Shown one piece after another: positions 47,147 to 59,510 of a DNA stretch of 64,000 nucleotides. The translations under genes and the position numbers were made by a program. The DNA is taken from positions 10,354,001-10,418,000 of the forward strand of contig CM114275.1 in NCBI GenBank assembly GCA_050084515.1, in the 5' to 3' direction. The notes under the pieces were generated by a model, which was given only the letters and a program-made list of their open reading frames with translations, did not search any database and had not been told where the DNA came from. Each line of letters begins with the position of its first letter. Positions within the stretch are counted from its first letter, which is position 1. Origin of the DNA: Blasia pusilla (lineage: Eukaryota; Marchantiophyta; Marchantiopsida; Blasiales).

Positions 47147-48665
47147 ATGGGATCCCCAAGTGGCTTATGGGATTCTCTCCCAATATTTTCTACGACGTCC
47201 TTCCTACCTTCTTCGCACTTGTCCTCCCACTTCAAGATTCTTACATCGGTTGGCCTCTTTTGATGCTTCTATCTTGGCAACTTTTGGTCAACTTCTTGGC
47301 CCAAATACCTTTGAGGGAGAGGATGGTATCTTTGCTTCACGACGAGCTATCTTGCCTATTTCTTTTGGAGGGGTGGGACTGTCCTCCACAGTCGTATCTG
47401 CTCCCGCACCCTTTTTGGGAAGTTGGGCGTTGGTAGCACCGATTATGGCTTCAAGGTTTCTCCAAGGAGATACACCTATCTTGATGGATCATATCGCACA
47501 TGTAGAGGAGGGGGACTTGTTATTTCAACAACAATTGAGATCTGCACGACCTCTTCTTCCTCTTGCTACTCAAGAATTTCTACCCCTTTCAGTCAAGTGA
47601 TTACGGAAGGGCTTGATCGACTTCAAGAGCATATCTCCGAGAATCTGCATCAAATCAACTTTTCCAGCATTCTCTCTGAGGCATCCTCTGACGCTAATCA
47701 AGCTCGTCTACGTTCATGTTTGGGTACCGGAGCGGAGGCGTGGCTTAATGCAAATCCTCTTATTCTTCCATTTCGTCTTCCTCGAAGTATATTCTCGACA
47801 GCTTTGCGGTTATGTCTTGGACTTCCCCATCCTTCTCTCTTAGGTGTGCCGAATTGTGTATGCGGGGATCCCATTGATGCCAAGGGTATCCATATTCTCC
47901 GATGTGCACATGGTGGAGAACGAACGGCCACACATGATGTCATTAGAGAGGCGGTAGCATTAGTGGCTCGTATTGCAGGATACACCGTTGGGCAAGAGCA
48001 ACTCCACGTCCTATCTTCAACCACACAAGCAACCTCTCGTCGGAGAGTGGATCTTGTTATATCTCGAGGGGGATTGCGGACACTAGGTGATGTGGTGGTT
48101 GCTGATCCAACACGTTTTGACTTGGTGTGTCGAGCCGCACATACCAAAGGTTTGGCGGCCGAAGCTGCAGCAAGAATCAAGGAGTTAAGTTATGTTGTGA
48201 GACATGCGACTGATGGATTTATTCCTTTCGCAGTGGAAGTATTCGGTCATTTACATGTGTCTTTTGATACTTTCCTGAAAACATGTGCTCACCACTCCCT
48301 CAAGAATCATCACCTTGCCCCTTCCCGTAGTCCTTCTCTCTCGATAGTTACTACTTATTTTTGGCAATGCATCTCAGTGGCCTTACAACGTGCACAAGCC
48401 TTGGCATTGATACGTCGTGCGGAGGTGGTGGGGGGTCGCTCGCCTCGTCGTCCATTCACGTCTGACCAACCACTCGTGTGCTTGTCAGATTTGTTTCAGG
48501 CTATCAATCGTGTAGCTCGTTGAGCGGGCGTTTGTGTTGGCTTGTTTCCATTTTCTTTTTGCATTCTTGTATGCATTTTTTGACTCCTCTTTTGAGTTGT
48601 TATTACCTTTCTTTGTCCTCTTCTGAGGTTTCTTTTATAATAAAGTGGATATACTGACTTCACTA
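47147..48665 (+). mobile_element. R2-type LINE, 3' piece: zinc knuckle, restriction-like endonuclease, 3' UTR
   Basis: Continues the RT C-terminal region (DPQVAYGILSQYFLRRPSYL, LRTCPPTSRF) in the frame to 47600, then a frameshift to the frame ending with TGA at 48521-48523. That frame has the CCHC knuckle CVCGDPIDAKGIHILRC (CX1CX9HX3C) followed by HGGERTATHDVIREAV. The restriction-like endonuclease then follows: RRRVDLVISRGG and GDVVVADPTR with downstream ARIKELSYV, matching the (P)D...D...K/Y layout of R2-type LINE endonucleases, which nick the target for primed reverse transcription. The 3' UTR carries AATAAA at 48639-48644. The element end is estimated at about 48.66 kb. Confidence 0.85.
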
Positions 48666-51600
48666 CTTGTTAAGTTCTCCATAGTGTCACCTCTCTATTT
48701 CTCAAGCATTCTACGATTGCGAGTAAACCTCAAGTTCCAAGTCTGGGTTGCTGACCTTCTAGGTCAAGGATGTCTTACTACAAGGGCCGCCGTAAGAAGT
48801 TGGCCGTAGGGACGTCAGAACGGGACATCTGACTGGGTTGAGTGGCCGAGCCCTCGATGAGAGATGTAGCCGAGCTCAATGTCCGGGGAGAACCGGGGTT
48901 ACGTGTTGAGCTGGCCGAAAGAATTTGAGAATTTCGGATTCAGGTCGTCACTTACCAGCCAAGAACCGAGGTTGGTGTCCTTTGAATTCGTATCTGTTTA
49001 GCCGGCTGGAATGAAAAAAACTTCGAAAATTGCCGCTTGGTTTTGTCGACACTGGAAATGTACCGGTTGTCACGGAAAAACTCCCCGGACCCTGGCCGAG
49101 TTTTGCAAGCGACTCTATATTATAGTTATGTCAGCTAAATCTAGAACCCACAATTAGCAACTCAAGAATCCATCTTGTATGAAGAATCTGCTCCCACAAA
49201 CTTTCGGAAAGATGCATGATTAAGGATATGATAGATGCAAACGACCTCATTTGCAACGAGAGGCTTTGCAAGATTTCTAATCTGTATTTGTTGGAGAGTG
49301 TTTTTCTTTTTCCATTTCTGTCCTTTACTAACTTTTTGAGGATGTGATAGATGGAAATGACCCCTTTGGAAGATTTCTAATCTATATTATTGGAGAGAGT
49401 TTTATCATTTTGACACCTTTTTTTAATTAATAAAATTGTTTGTTGTCCAAATAATAAGATTATATAAAATCAATTACACACTTAAGATAGGTAACTCAAA
49501 ATTATACATCCATAGACATCATCTAGCTAACATCAGTGAGAGTGTTTATCATTTTACAAACAAAACGATTTTTAAGTTAATTTGGAGTTTTTAAATTTTC
49601 CTATCATCCTGAAAGGTAATTTTAATTTTCTCTTCTTTTATGAATAGAGAATGTTATTAATTTTCACTTTTAGTTCCTTTTTTAGATTTCACCCTCGTAG
49701 CTTGTGGGGACACTGGAAATGGTTAAAAAATTCTAGGACATTAATCATGACAAATTTAAGTTATCAAGAACTTATGCAAGATCGAAAAGTGCAGTGTTCT
49801 CTAAGAGCAGTCGAATGATTAGGGCATGCAGTAAAGTTTGAAGAAGATAGAAATATGGCTTACAGAAGGGAATGGCACGGATACTAACGGTAATCTTTTT
49901 CTTACACGGCTTTGGAAATTAGCTTTCCATCATAGATTGGTTTAATGTGAGGATTTTAGCTTAAGTGGTCATTAGTGAGGGCATAACATATTCCTCGAGC
50001 GACTTAACGGGTGCTAACACTTCTGTGATGTGTTCCATTGTGAGCACTTTGAGGTTATGGTACATTTTATCTTCACTTCTTATGAGTGTGGCGGTTTCAA
50101 GAAGTGTAACAAGTCCGAACACTTAAGTTCACAACCCTCTCCCTTCTGACTGTCTCCCTTCTTACTTCTCAGACGTGGTTTTTGGAAATGGTTACAGTCG
50201 ATCAACTGTCTATGCTGAAACGCATTCTTGCAGGTACTTATTAAGCTATTTTCAATCAAATGTAGCGAACTTGGGTTTGCCCTCAGTGCCATTTTTGGTA
50301 TTTACTCACACCTGCCGAGTTCACGACAATCGAGAGAGTATTTATACATCATAGGGTCTCACACGACTAGGAAAACTTCGTACGATACAGCGGTTCATGA
50401 CGTCCAACAGCCCGAGGTTGCGATGTAGTTGACATGACCCCTTGGCCATAGAAACTGCGCAAGATCTTCGGTCCAAAAAAGATTATTGAGGAGGATTCCT
50501 TTCGATTTTTTCAGGAGATGCCGTTGGAGACCGCTTAACTGGCCACAGATTCCCTGGCCATTGACCGTATTCAAAATGAAACTCCCAGATAGGAGGAGGC
50601 CAAGTGTGTTTCCTAACACTTTCCATGACTGAGATTGAAAGCTCAGTCATGTCACAGAATGAATCAATTCTCAGCTCCTTCCGGACATTGAAGGATCCTG
50701 GACTCCAGGTCAGGTGCTCCTAGAAACTAAGAATAAAATCAAGGCAATTCCAACCGCCCCGCCATCCCTCATACAGAGTATTCACTCCTCACGAAGATAA
50801 TTCCCCAACTCAGATAGAGCTAATAAGATGATAATCGTTGGGATGGGCCACCGCATATAAATACGGGTAACGTCTGTAAAGCAGATAATCTATTTATAAA
50901 CTCCTTAGTTGAGATGTTGGGAACGTTGAAAGTCACGAAGAGGTCCTAAACATCCCCGGGCCCTCGTCAACGTGTTAGAGAGACGACATTGTCACTCTAA
51001 AAGTTGTGTAGGGCCTCAGAAGTTAATGGTCATAATCAGCACGGAAAATCAGTGTGGTGCATGACATATGATCATCACAGGCCATGAGATGAGACACTTA
51101 ACTCAAACCCACAAGAACTGCCATTGAAATGGAATCAAATGGGCATAGAAGGTCAACCACAGATAACACTGTGACATGATTGTTCGGTTACCTCGCTGGC
51201 TATGGCAGGTGCTGCCTTCCATAGTCAGTACTTTGACGTGCCTCCTACGTGTTCCGCGTAAAATCGCGCAAGAGACGTGAAGAACGGCGAGGCCCCATGG
51301 TGCTAGCCGAAAGCCTTGCAGACCGACCAAAGCCGATCACGCAGTCATTCCCATCTACTACAACATCCGACTAAGCAAACACAACAGGCAAACCGTTAAC
51401 CAGGGGAGAGCCTGCAATCCTGTCATCCCGCTTCGATGCGCTAGCAAGGACGACCTCCCCAACATCCAATCAAGTGCAGTCTAACCAATCCAAGGTGGGA
51501 ACAACTGCGACATCTCCCGCCACGACACACTCCATACCACTCCATCTTCATCTTCATAAACTAGACTCAAGCCAGGATCTGCAGAAAACACAATTTGCAG

Positions 51601-51969
51601 ATTCACGTCGAAAATGTCACACGGACTCATCATCTTGAAGGACAACACCAGTGCACAACCCGAGCTCCAACTTGCTCTCCGTCTACCATAGAAGACTGCG
51701 ACGTCATGTGCGTACACTACGCATATGGCGCTTGCACGAACCTGGCCATCCACGATCGCAAGGTGTATCAGGTGTTTAAGGAGTCCGTCGAATGGCGTCG
51801 CGGGCACCGGACGAGGTTCTTACGAGCAGAACCGAACGCAAGTGCAGCCAGACGGCCACAATCGAACACCCCTACCTCCTCAGATTAGGGTTAGGGTTAC
51901 AACACCCGACCTTCAGCCGGCCCACGGGCCGTTGCGGATATCCGGTCACACGATCGCCGGAAAAGGAAA
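48666..51969. other. Intergenic DNA, nothing recognised
   Basis: No family motif in any frame. The segment 49.1-49.9 kb is AT-rich. Short frames at 50080-50619 and 51103-51980 overlap on both strands and show no known domain. A short TTAGGGTTAGGG-like string near 51885 is not of the plant telomere type. Confidence 0.4.
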
Positions 51970-52390
51970 TGAAATTTAATCAAGAAAGAGTAAATTTTCT
52001 TTAAATTTTATTAAAGGATGGAGTTATTTAGGGGATTGGGATATTTTTACTCTTCTAAGATTTAAGAAGATATTAATTTTATTTAAATTTTAAATCTTAT
52101 TCTTATTTTTAAATGATAAAATTAATTCATGTATGATATTTTGGGCAAGAAATTTTAATTTGAATGAAAAAAAGAAATGGTTTCATAAATGAAAATTAAT
52201 TAAAAAAATATCCAGTGAAATTTATTTTGGTGGGAAAAATTGAAGGGGAGGAGTAGATATTGTTCAAACTTTTATGGAAGACAAAGATTATTTAGGGGAG
52301 TTGGGTATTGTTTAAGAGTGAAAAAGTATTTATATTTAATGATTCAAAAATTTATGAATTATACTCAAATTTTGCAATGAAAAATATTTG
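51970..52390 (+). repeat. AT-rich interspersed repeat family, copy 2
   Basis: Matches the right half of the 17110-18010 copy in order: AAATTTTATTAAAGGATGG, TTACTCTTCTAAGATTTAAG, TTTATTTTGGTGGGAA, GTAGATATTGTTCAAACTT and TTTAGGGGAGTTGGGTATT. Same orientation as the other two copies. Confidence 0.7.
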
Positions 52391-54559
52391 TAGTTAGATC
52401 TCTGTATTAAGATTGCAAGGTTCTTTTTAAAAAAGGAAGTTGACACTTACCAAAAGAAGTGAAACTTTTCAAGTTCATCCATGGGCAAGGAATGTACTAC
52501 TACTACAAGAAGCAAACAAAACTCTTTGTTTTGCTCTCTAATACCTATAGTGAAGTATGAATTCATGTTTTGTTTGGGTTTCATGTATTCTTATTATAGT
52601 TATGCAACTTCCTTCATTTTTCATATCTTACATTATCTTTCATCCCCTCTAGTCCCCTTTAATATTATATATCATACAAATATATAGTATGTCTTCGTGT
52701 CTTCTCCCAAATCCCCTATCATTTTAATTCCAGTCCAAGTTTATCTTACATCCTTTTAATTTAATATGGACATTTCTAGTGTCAAATTTTTGAAGTTTTG
52801 CATAAACCATCCCTCAGTCCCTATCTATTATTTTTCCAACATGCCTAATTCTCCATTCAGAAAAGTTGTGATAGGAGTTGGGTTTAAGGATCTTTGAGTT
52901 GAGAAGCTAGTAGTAAGCAAGGGTATAATGGATCATAACCCGTGTAATAAAGACCATATCTTCTTCATAACTGGTCCAAAGGCAGATTATGATTGTATGT
53001 CGTGTTAGTTTGGTGGAGGGGACCATGTCTCTATTGAGGTAAGTTGCATTCATGCTCCAATCCTCACAAATCTCCCTCCCATTTAGCCAAAGAGGATCAT
53101 GTAGTTAAGATACTAAATGCCCTTCTTGTTTCCCCTTCATTTTAGACTTATGCACCATCTCACGGCTAAAAAACCTTATTATGATGGATTTAAGATAGAT
53201 AGTCCCTCCCATCAAAACCTCTTAGATGTTCTTCCATGGCTCTCGCAACGTCAAGCTAGTAGTCAAGATCTTAATTAACATGGGCCTCTTGAAAGCCTCT
53301 TAACATCTTTTACTTGCCCATTGGCAAATAAAAGATTTTAATTTCTGAAAATTGGAGATTATCTCCTTTCCTTTCAAGTGCTATCCAAAATGGAGAAGTA
53401 CCTGTAAATGTCTTACAGGAAATATTATCTTGGTTCATCAATTCCATCATACAATGAAAAGCAATGTTGGAAATATGTGCCATAATAAGGTAAATAAAAA
53501 TGGTTGACATATGCTCATTAAGGAAATAGTGGAAAGGAATCATTCTTACAATTCATGACATGGATTCGTGATTTTTTCTTTAATGACATAATGCATCCAA
53601 CACTAGAGTTAGTGCTCTATGATTTAGGTTGGCATATTAGGGATAAAATTATTCATCGTTCGAGTGCTCTAGGCATTGGCTAGGATTAGGTCTTTAGGGT
53701 CTTTTCCTCATTTGATGTATTACTTATGATATGATGTTTAGCCTTTTGACACCAATTATTATAATTAATTGTGGGATAAAAGAATCTTTTCTCATGGAGA
53801 GAATACCATAATAGAAATAAGTTCAACTTCAAGCTTGTAAACTCGTTAGATTTAAGGTATATAAATGCATGCCATGAAAAATGTCCTTCAAACTTATGTA
53901 TTAATGTTCCCTGATCTCGTCACGTTGGTATTTCAACTTGAGCATACACTCAATAAATATGTATCCTCAAAGGGCATGATTATGAGAGATGCGTAGGGAT
54001 GGATAAGTCAACTCATTCATCGTTATAACACTAGAATGACATCTCAAGAAGAGGTAGGTTCACAAAACTCTAACTTCTCACTTGAAGTTACTTCAAATAG
54101 ATAAAATACTCAAGTAGCTCCTTCAATAAAGAAATTTCCAAGAGACCCTCTTTATTTGAATAAGAGAATTTAGGTGGTAAATAGTGAAGATAATCTTCCA
54201 TCATGAATTCTTGTATCGTAAGAGAGAGAAAAAGTTGAACAAAAAACTTACAAATGTTGGGATTTTGAAATCTTTATAGAGAAACCATTTAGAACAAGAC
54301 TTGAGATGTGGTATTTGAACCAAAACGTAAGATAATGGAAGAAAATTGGAAGACTCGTACAAAGGGTTCAAAATTTATTATTGAAAAAATAAGATTTTTA
54401 TCTCTAACATGATCATGCAAAGCTGTAGAAATGCTTTCAACAAATCCCGTGTGAAACAATCAAACAACTTCTAAATCTATGCATGTATGATCTTTCAATA
54501 CGTCTCGCATTGGAAACTCATTACCCCCCATCTCATACTTTAAAAGTCTAAGATAACCA
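52391..54559. other. AT-rich DNA, nothing firmly recognised
   Basis: No ORF above about 80 codons has a recognisable motif. It may contain further decayed retroelement sequence next to the RNase H-like remnant at 54560-54868, but I cannot support specific domains. Confidence 0.35.
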
Positions 54560-54868
54560 CTAGGACATTTTGAGTTTTGTAGAACATGATAACATGTGGC
54601 TTTTTAAAATGAAGACATATCCAAATAATGAGTTTCCATCATCAAGTCCATGGTAATAGAAGAAATTCAATCTCCAATTAACAAGGCTACCAATAGTACT
54701 AGCATCAACAAACTTGTATTCAAAGATCTTGTTCAAATCAATAAGCATGGAAAGAAAATCAGTCAAGAATACATTTGATCCAAAAGATCTTAACTTATTG
54801 TCGTAACCCTCGTAACCAAATACACTAGGATAAATACTCATCGAAGAGGAGTCTCTTGAAGGAGACAT
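54560..54868 (-). pseudogene. Possible Ty1/copia RNase H remnant
   Basis: The 102-codon frame contains EYKFVDASTIGSLVNWRLN and LFGYVFILKSHMLSCSTKLK. This resembles the copia RNase H segment in which GYVF...(I/V)SW.SK(L/K)Q follows the D-A-(D/S)-A-G region. The match is by eye, short and degraded, and no neighbouring RT was identified. Confidence 0.35.
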
Positions 54869-54879
54869 GAGATGTGAGA

Positions 54880-55370
54880 GGCCAATAAGATTGAGTGTTT
54901 CATGTGTTCATGGTCATGATTAGGGAAAACCTAGACCAAACATGAACTAAGACTTAAGAGGAGTCGACTCTAAGAACAATGGGTTGCCAAAGAGGATGAG
55001 AATCCGATTTGGAACTTGACAAGCATTGGGGATTTCATTGTGTTTTAGGTCATAACGGCCAGATCTGAGATACTTTTGGGACAAGTAAGATGGTGTTGAA
55101 AACCTTACACAAAGAAAATTCCAAAGATCTTGAAAAATGCATAAGAAGAGCCAAGGAACAACCTGAACATTGTCATAAAGGACAGTTGGGTTGAGGGCCA
55201 AAATGAGCGGCCTGAGAGAACTTTCCCAAATTTGAGGCGAGGGTGGAGAATCCCAAAATTATAATAAGGGGAAGGATTTACACGAGTGTTTACAACCTGA
55301 AATCCACTTTGGGAAGTTCAGGTCCCAAACCTCTGGGTGAACCAAGGGCACGGAATGGATCGATCCGGAT
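54880..55370 (+). repeat. Interspersed repeat C, copy 1
   Basis: About 490 bp that aligns in order with 56810-57275: TTCATGGTCATGATTAGG, CATGAACTAAGACTTAAGA, GGGTTGCCAAAGAGG, GAATCCGATTTGG, CTTACACAAAG, AAAGATCTTG, AAGAAGAGCC, AGTTGGGTTGAGGGCCAAAA, AGCGGC, GAGGGTGGAGAATCC, CACTTTGGG and GGCACGGAATGGA. No ORF is conserved across both copies. Confidence 0.8.
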
Positions 55371-56159
55371 GTTGGCATTATTGAACATTGAGTTATAGTC
55401 AAGGTCATCGGACATCTGAACTACTAAGTTTGGTACTCACACAAAGTAAGAAAGTTTAATCTTGATAAGTGAGTTAAGCACGATTATCTTAACTAGGGTT
55501 CATTTATCATAATTAGTCTAACTCAAGACTATGGTTATAATTAGAGTTAGAGTAGTTAGTACATATCTTATATAATCAAGAATGGGACTAGGCTCCACTC
55601 CTTCTCTCATTATAAAAAATTTGTTCACAATGATGGTGTGTGAGCCTAAGGGTCGTATCCCATTAGTTTTGCTTCTTTAGTTTGGAAAAAGGAAATTTCA
55701 GTTAGAACTAAGTGGCAGAAGATTTTTGGTAGAGTTGTAACGGTGACTAAACTTTAGAAGCATTTTTTAGAGCTTACCAGGTTGATTCAGCAATCTGGGT
55801 CTATATCAATCATAACGACACTAAAGGTTGATTCTGACTGTCTTGTAGAGCTCGTCGAGAGCTTTCCAACGCATCCAAAATCATTCCATTCTCACATTAT
55901 GAGCTCTTGCAATAGCAATTTCAATGTAGGAAATTGAAATCAATGAAGGAAACTTGTGTAATTTGCTCTCTACATGCCAATTTCAATTAATTCTTCCATA
56001 CATTTGATCATTTTTGGAAAATTTCAGATCGACTTTTTTACAAGATTATTTAATGCTTCAATGGGAGCACTGGAGAGCCTCAAATTATATTTTATGAGTA
56101 AAATTTTTCTTCATGGAGTATTCCTAAGCAACAATCAAAGGCCGGAAGCTAAATAAGCA
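55371..56159. other. AT-rich DNA 5' of the copia element
   Basis: Might include a copia 5' LTR and leader, since gag begins at about 56185, but I found no second LTR copy and no clear primer-binding site. No gene is recognised. Confidence 0.3.
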
Positions 56160-59100
56160 AAATTACAATATCACGAAATTTCGCATGAAGCAATTTCTCA
56201 CGGATCAAGAATTATGGGAGCTTGTTACAAGTGATGATGCCGAACCAAAAAATGACTCAACATAGTTGAATGTTCACACTTGGAATGAACACGCAAGGCA
56301 AGTAATCCACTACATTTCAACAACGATTAGTGCGCCGATGATTGATCATATTCAAGATGTTAAAATTCTGAAGGAGGCCTCGGATGCATTGGAAAAGTTG
56401 TCTTAGATATCTACAAGAGCTAAAAAATTTCAATTTAACGAAGTGAAGAAAGGATCGCAAAGCATCAATGACTACGTTTGGAGTATCTGACATATTGTTA
56501 AATAATTGAATAGCATTGGAGTGACTCTAGAAGATAATGATCTGATTTTGTTCACTCTTCAAGGCCTTCCAAAATATTACAAGTCTTTTGAGACCTCTAT
56601 CTCTATGAAAGAGAAGAATCCAACCTTTCAAGAGTTAGTACCAGTGTTAATCAATAAAGAGACGCGCCTAGTGGGCAGTTGTCGCAACCCTCGTAACAAA
56701 ACGAACTCCAGGCGGAACATCAAAACTTTAGCGGGCTTGCACTAGGATGGTTGCGCTTTGGAGAGGTCTTTTGGAAAAGTCCAAGAGACGAAACGCGCAA
56801 ATAGAGTTTCTGCGTTTCATACATTTATGGTCGTGACTAGGAAACCTAGAAAAAATGTGAACCAAGACTTGAGATGAGTCAAGTGTAGGAATGTTGGTTG
56901 CCAAAGAGGTAAGAACCAGATTTGGGACGCAACTAGCGTGTAGGGTTTTGACTGTATTTTGGACCATAACATTTAGTTGCAATATGCGTTAGGGACAAAT
57001 AAGGTGGCATTGGAAAGCTTATGCAAAGTTGGTTCCAATGTACCAAAGATATCAGCAAACGCACAAGAAGAGGCTGAGATCTTGGCCAAAAATAATTGTA
57101 GAGGGAGTTGGATTGATGGCCAAAATAAGCGGTGTGACTGTCTTTTCCACAAAGTTAGGGGGAGGGTGGTGATCCTAAGAAGTATTGGTAAGGGGGAGTG
57201 TCTCCAAGGATTCTTCGGACCCAAACCCCACTTTGGGCGCCAAAGGGCGGCTCAAAGGCACGGAATGGAACGAGTGTTTTAACTTGGGATGCGAAATACA
57301 AACCTGATCCAAGGGAGTGGATTTCAGAAGGCACCCTTGGATTCCAACCCGTGACTTTTTTCAGTGAGTCTTGGTTAGGGATTATTAGAGGTCCATTGGA
57401 CAGTTGGGACCGTCAGGCGTGCACACGCCATTTGAGGTTCCAAAACCGACTTGAAAGTTGATCCCAAGTCTTAAGAGACTTGCGTGTGTTGTAAAGCGAG
57501 AAACTAGGAAGGTTGAGCTTGATGAGAGGCCCAGTCGAGAACTTTGTGAGTTAGAGTGCTAATTGACCCAGACCCCACTAATGTGAGTGTGTGTTTGGAT
57601 GCAAATCAGCATTGAGAGCGTATCCTATTGAGCGCACGCTTGCACAACACTAAAGATTTACGTTCAAGGAGAGTAGGCACACGACAATAGCGTTAGCTTG
57701 CCTGGTTTACAAGAGAGTGCATTATTTGAAAGTAATGGATGAAACAGATGCAGAGGTCCTAGTAGAAGCTTTTGTGATCATGGTGGAAATCAAACATATG
57801 GAACCAGAGGCACTCAACATAACTTCATTCAACCAACTACGAACTAGTACCAAAAACCATCACAAGATGGTGATAGTGGAAACCGTTGGGATCGATGTGA
57901 GGAGAAAATGGTCCCTGGATCTTGAAATTATTATAGGATAAAGCATCACTATGCAAAGTTTTGCTTCAAGAAGAAGGTATATAAGAGAACGAGAGGCTTA
58001 CAACAACAAAACTATGTGGAGCAACAACACCAAGAGTGGTATAAGGAACAACAACATTTAAAAACTGAGCACCTCTTGGTTATGACTCATCATATAGAAG
58101 CAATGGTCAAGAAAGACTCAACAACAGATTGGTACATCAACGCCGGTGCATCATATAACATGACTTCACAAGCTCTTTAGTATAGAGTCCGTGAAATATC
58201 GTGCAATAGTGCTCACGATAGATAATACTCTACATCATATCACGCATACCAATAAAGTTCCAATAGCATCAGATAGTCTTTGAGCTCTTGGAAAAAACTT
58301 CTATGTTCCTAGCATTTCAAGAAATTTGATCTCTGTAGGACAAATAGTAGAACGGAGTTATAAGGTGAAGTTTAAGATAGATGGTTGCTTTATTGAAATA
58401 ATGGATGACCAGACTATGATAATCAAAGGAACAAGACTTGGAAGAATGTTCATATGAGATGTTCCTATATCAAAAATTCAAACAAAAATGCATGGTCAAA
58501 TTGGCAAACAAATCACAGATCAAAATGTGTTGCATAAGAGAGTTAGACATATGAATCTGCAAAGATTACACAGCCTTTCATCATCTAATCTAGTAATAGG
58601 ACTTCCTAAATTCTCGAGTCCCACTGTGTTAGAGGTATGTCCTATTTGCAAATTTGAAAAACAAGCAAGATTTCTATTTCAAATTAAGGTAGAAGGGCAT
58701 CCAAGATATTAGAGTTGATTCATCGTGATATATAGACAACATCACTATTTCCAATATTTTTTTCATTTATTGATGACTTCTCCAAGTATATATGGATAAA
58801 GTTTCTAAAAGCCAAGTTAGATCGAGGTATTCTCAGTGTTTAAAACATTCGAGAACATAATCTGAAATTGCGTTGTGATGGAGGAGAGTGTCTTTCAATA
58901 GAGTTTGATAACTACTTACATCAAAAAGGCATCCAAGAACAAGTCATTTCTCATTACACTCCACAACAAAATGGAGTGGTTGAGAGGAAGAATCGACCTA
59001 CTACTAAGGCGGCTCTTGCTATCCTAAATGAGAAGAGCATGCCTTAGGTGTATTAGGCACAGGTTGTAGCATGCGTAGTCTTCTTAATCAACCGAACTCC

Positions 59101-59510
59101 AACAGCATGAGTTTATGATGAGACTCCATTCGAAGTCTTCACACGAAGTAAACCTGATAAATCCTTCCGAAAAGTGTTTGTTTCTATTTTTTATCCTCGG
59201 GTTCCTTATGAAAGACGTCAATTAGACCTCAAATGTGAAAGATGTATGTTCATTGGCTACGTTGATGGAACTAAGGGTTATATCTGGTACATTCCATCCT
59301 ATAGGAAACTTATTGTTAGTCGCGATGTTGTTTTTGATAAGTTAAAGCCATTATATATTCCATCCAAACCTATTCCACCTCTAAACTCGTCTATTAAAGA
59401 GAATGTGACTATAAACCAACAAACATTACCTACAAATTCCCAAAGTACTAGTACAGGATTAGAAGAGGTGCTAGAATCAAATCAGATTGGAAGAGAAAAT
59501 AAATTTGAGT
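56160..59510 (+). mobile_element. Truncated Ty1/copia retrotransposon
   Basis: Gag is at 56185-56690 (MKQFLTDQELWELV; FTLQGLPKYYKSFETSIS; LVPVLINKETRLVGS) with in-frame stops. It is interrupted by a roughly 1-kb insertion (about 56690-57715) carrying repeat C, then resumes (GGNQTYGTRGTQHN). A decayed zinc knuckle follows (HHYAKFCF), then the protease box DWYINAGASYNMTS, where Asp is replaced (normally DSGAS). The integrase zinc region and core lie at about 58530-59100: HMNLQRLHSL, CPICKFEKQAR, SLFPIFFSFIDDFSKYIWIKF, GIQEQVISHYTPQQNGVVER. The core ends in the 59174-59530 frame (CERCMFIGYVDGTKGY). RT and RNase H are missing: the element stops where the AT-rich repeat begins at about 59500. Confidence 0.9.
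56690..57715 (+). repeat. Insertion in copia gag containing interspersed repeat C, copy 2
   Basis: Gag homology stops at about 56690 and resumes at about 57720. The intervening kilobase has no gag-like translation, and its part at 56810-57275 matches 54880-55370 in the same orientation. I could not find clear target duplications or terminal repeats at its edges. Confidence 0.7.

Noticed and set aside
51880-51900. TTAGGGTTAGGG string
   Set aside because: Only two units and not the plant TTTAGGG type; likely chance.
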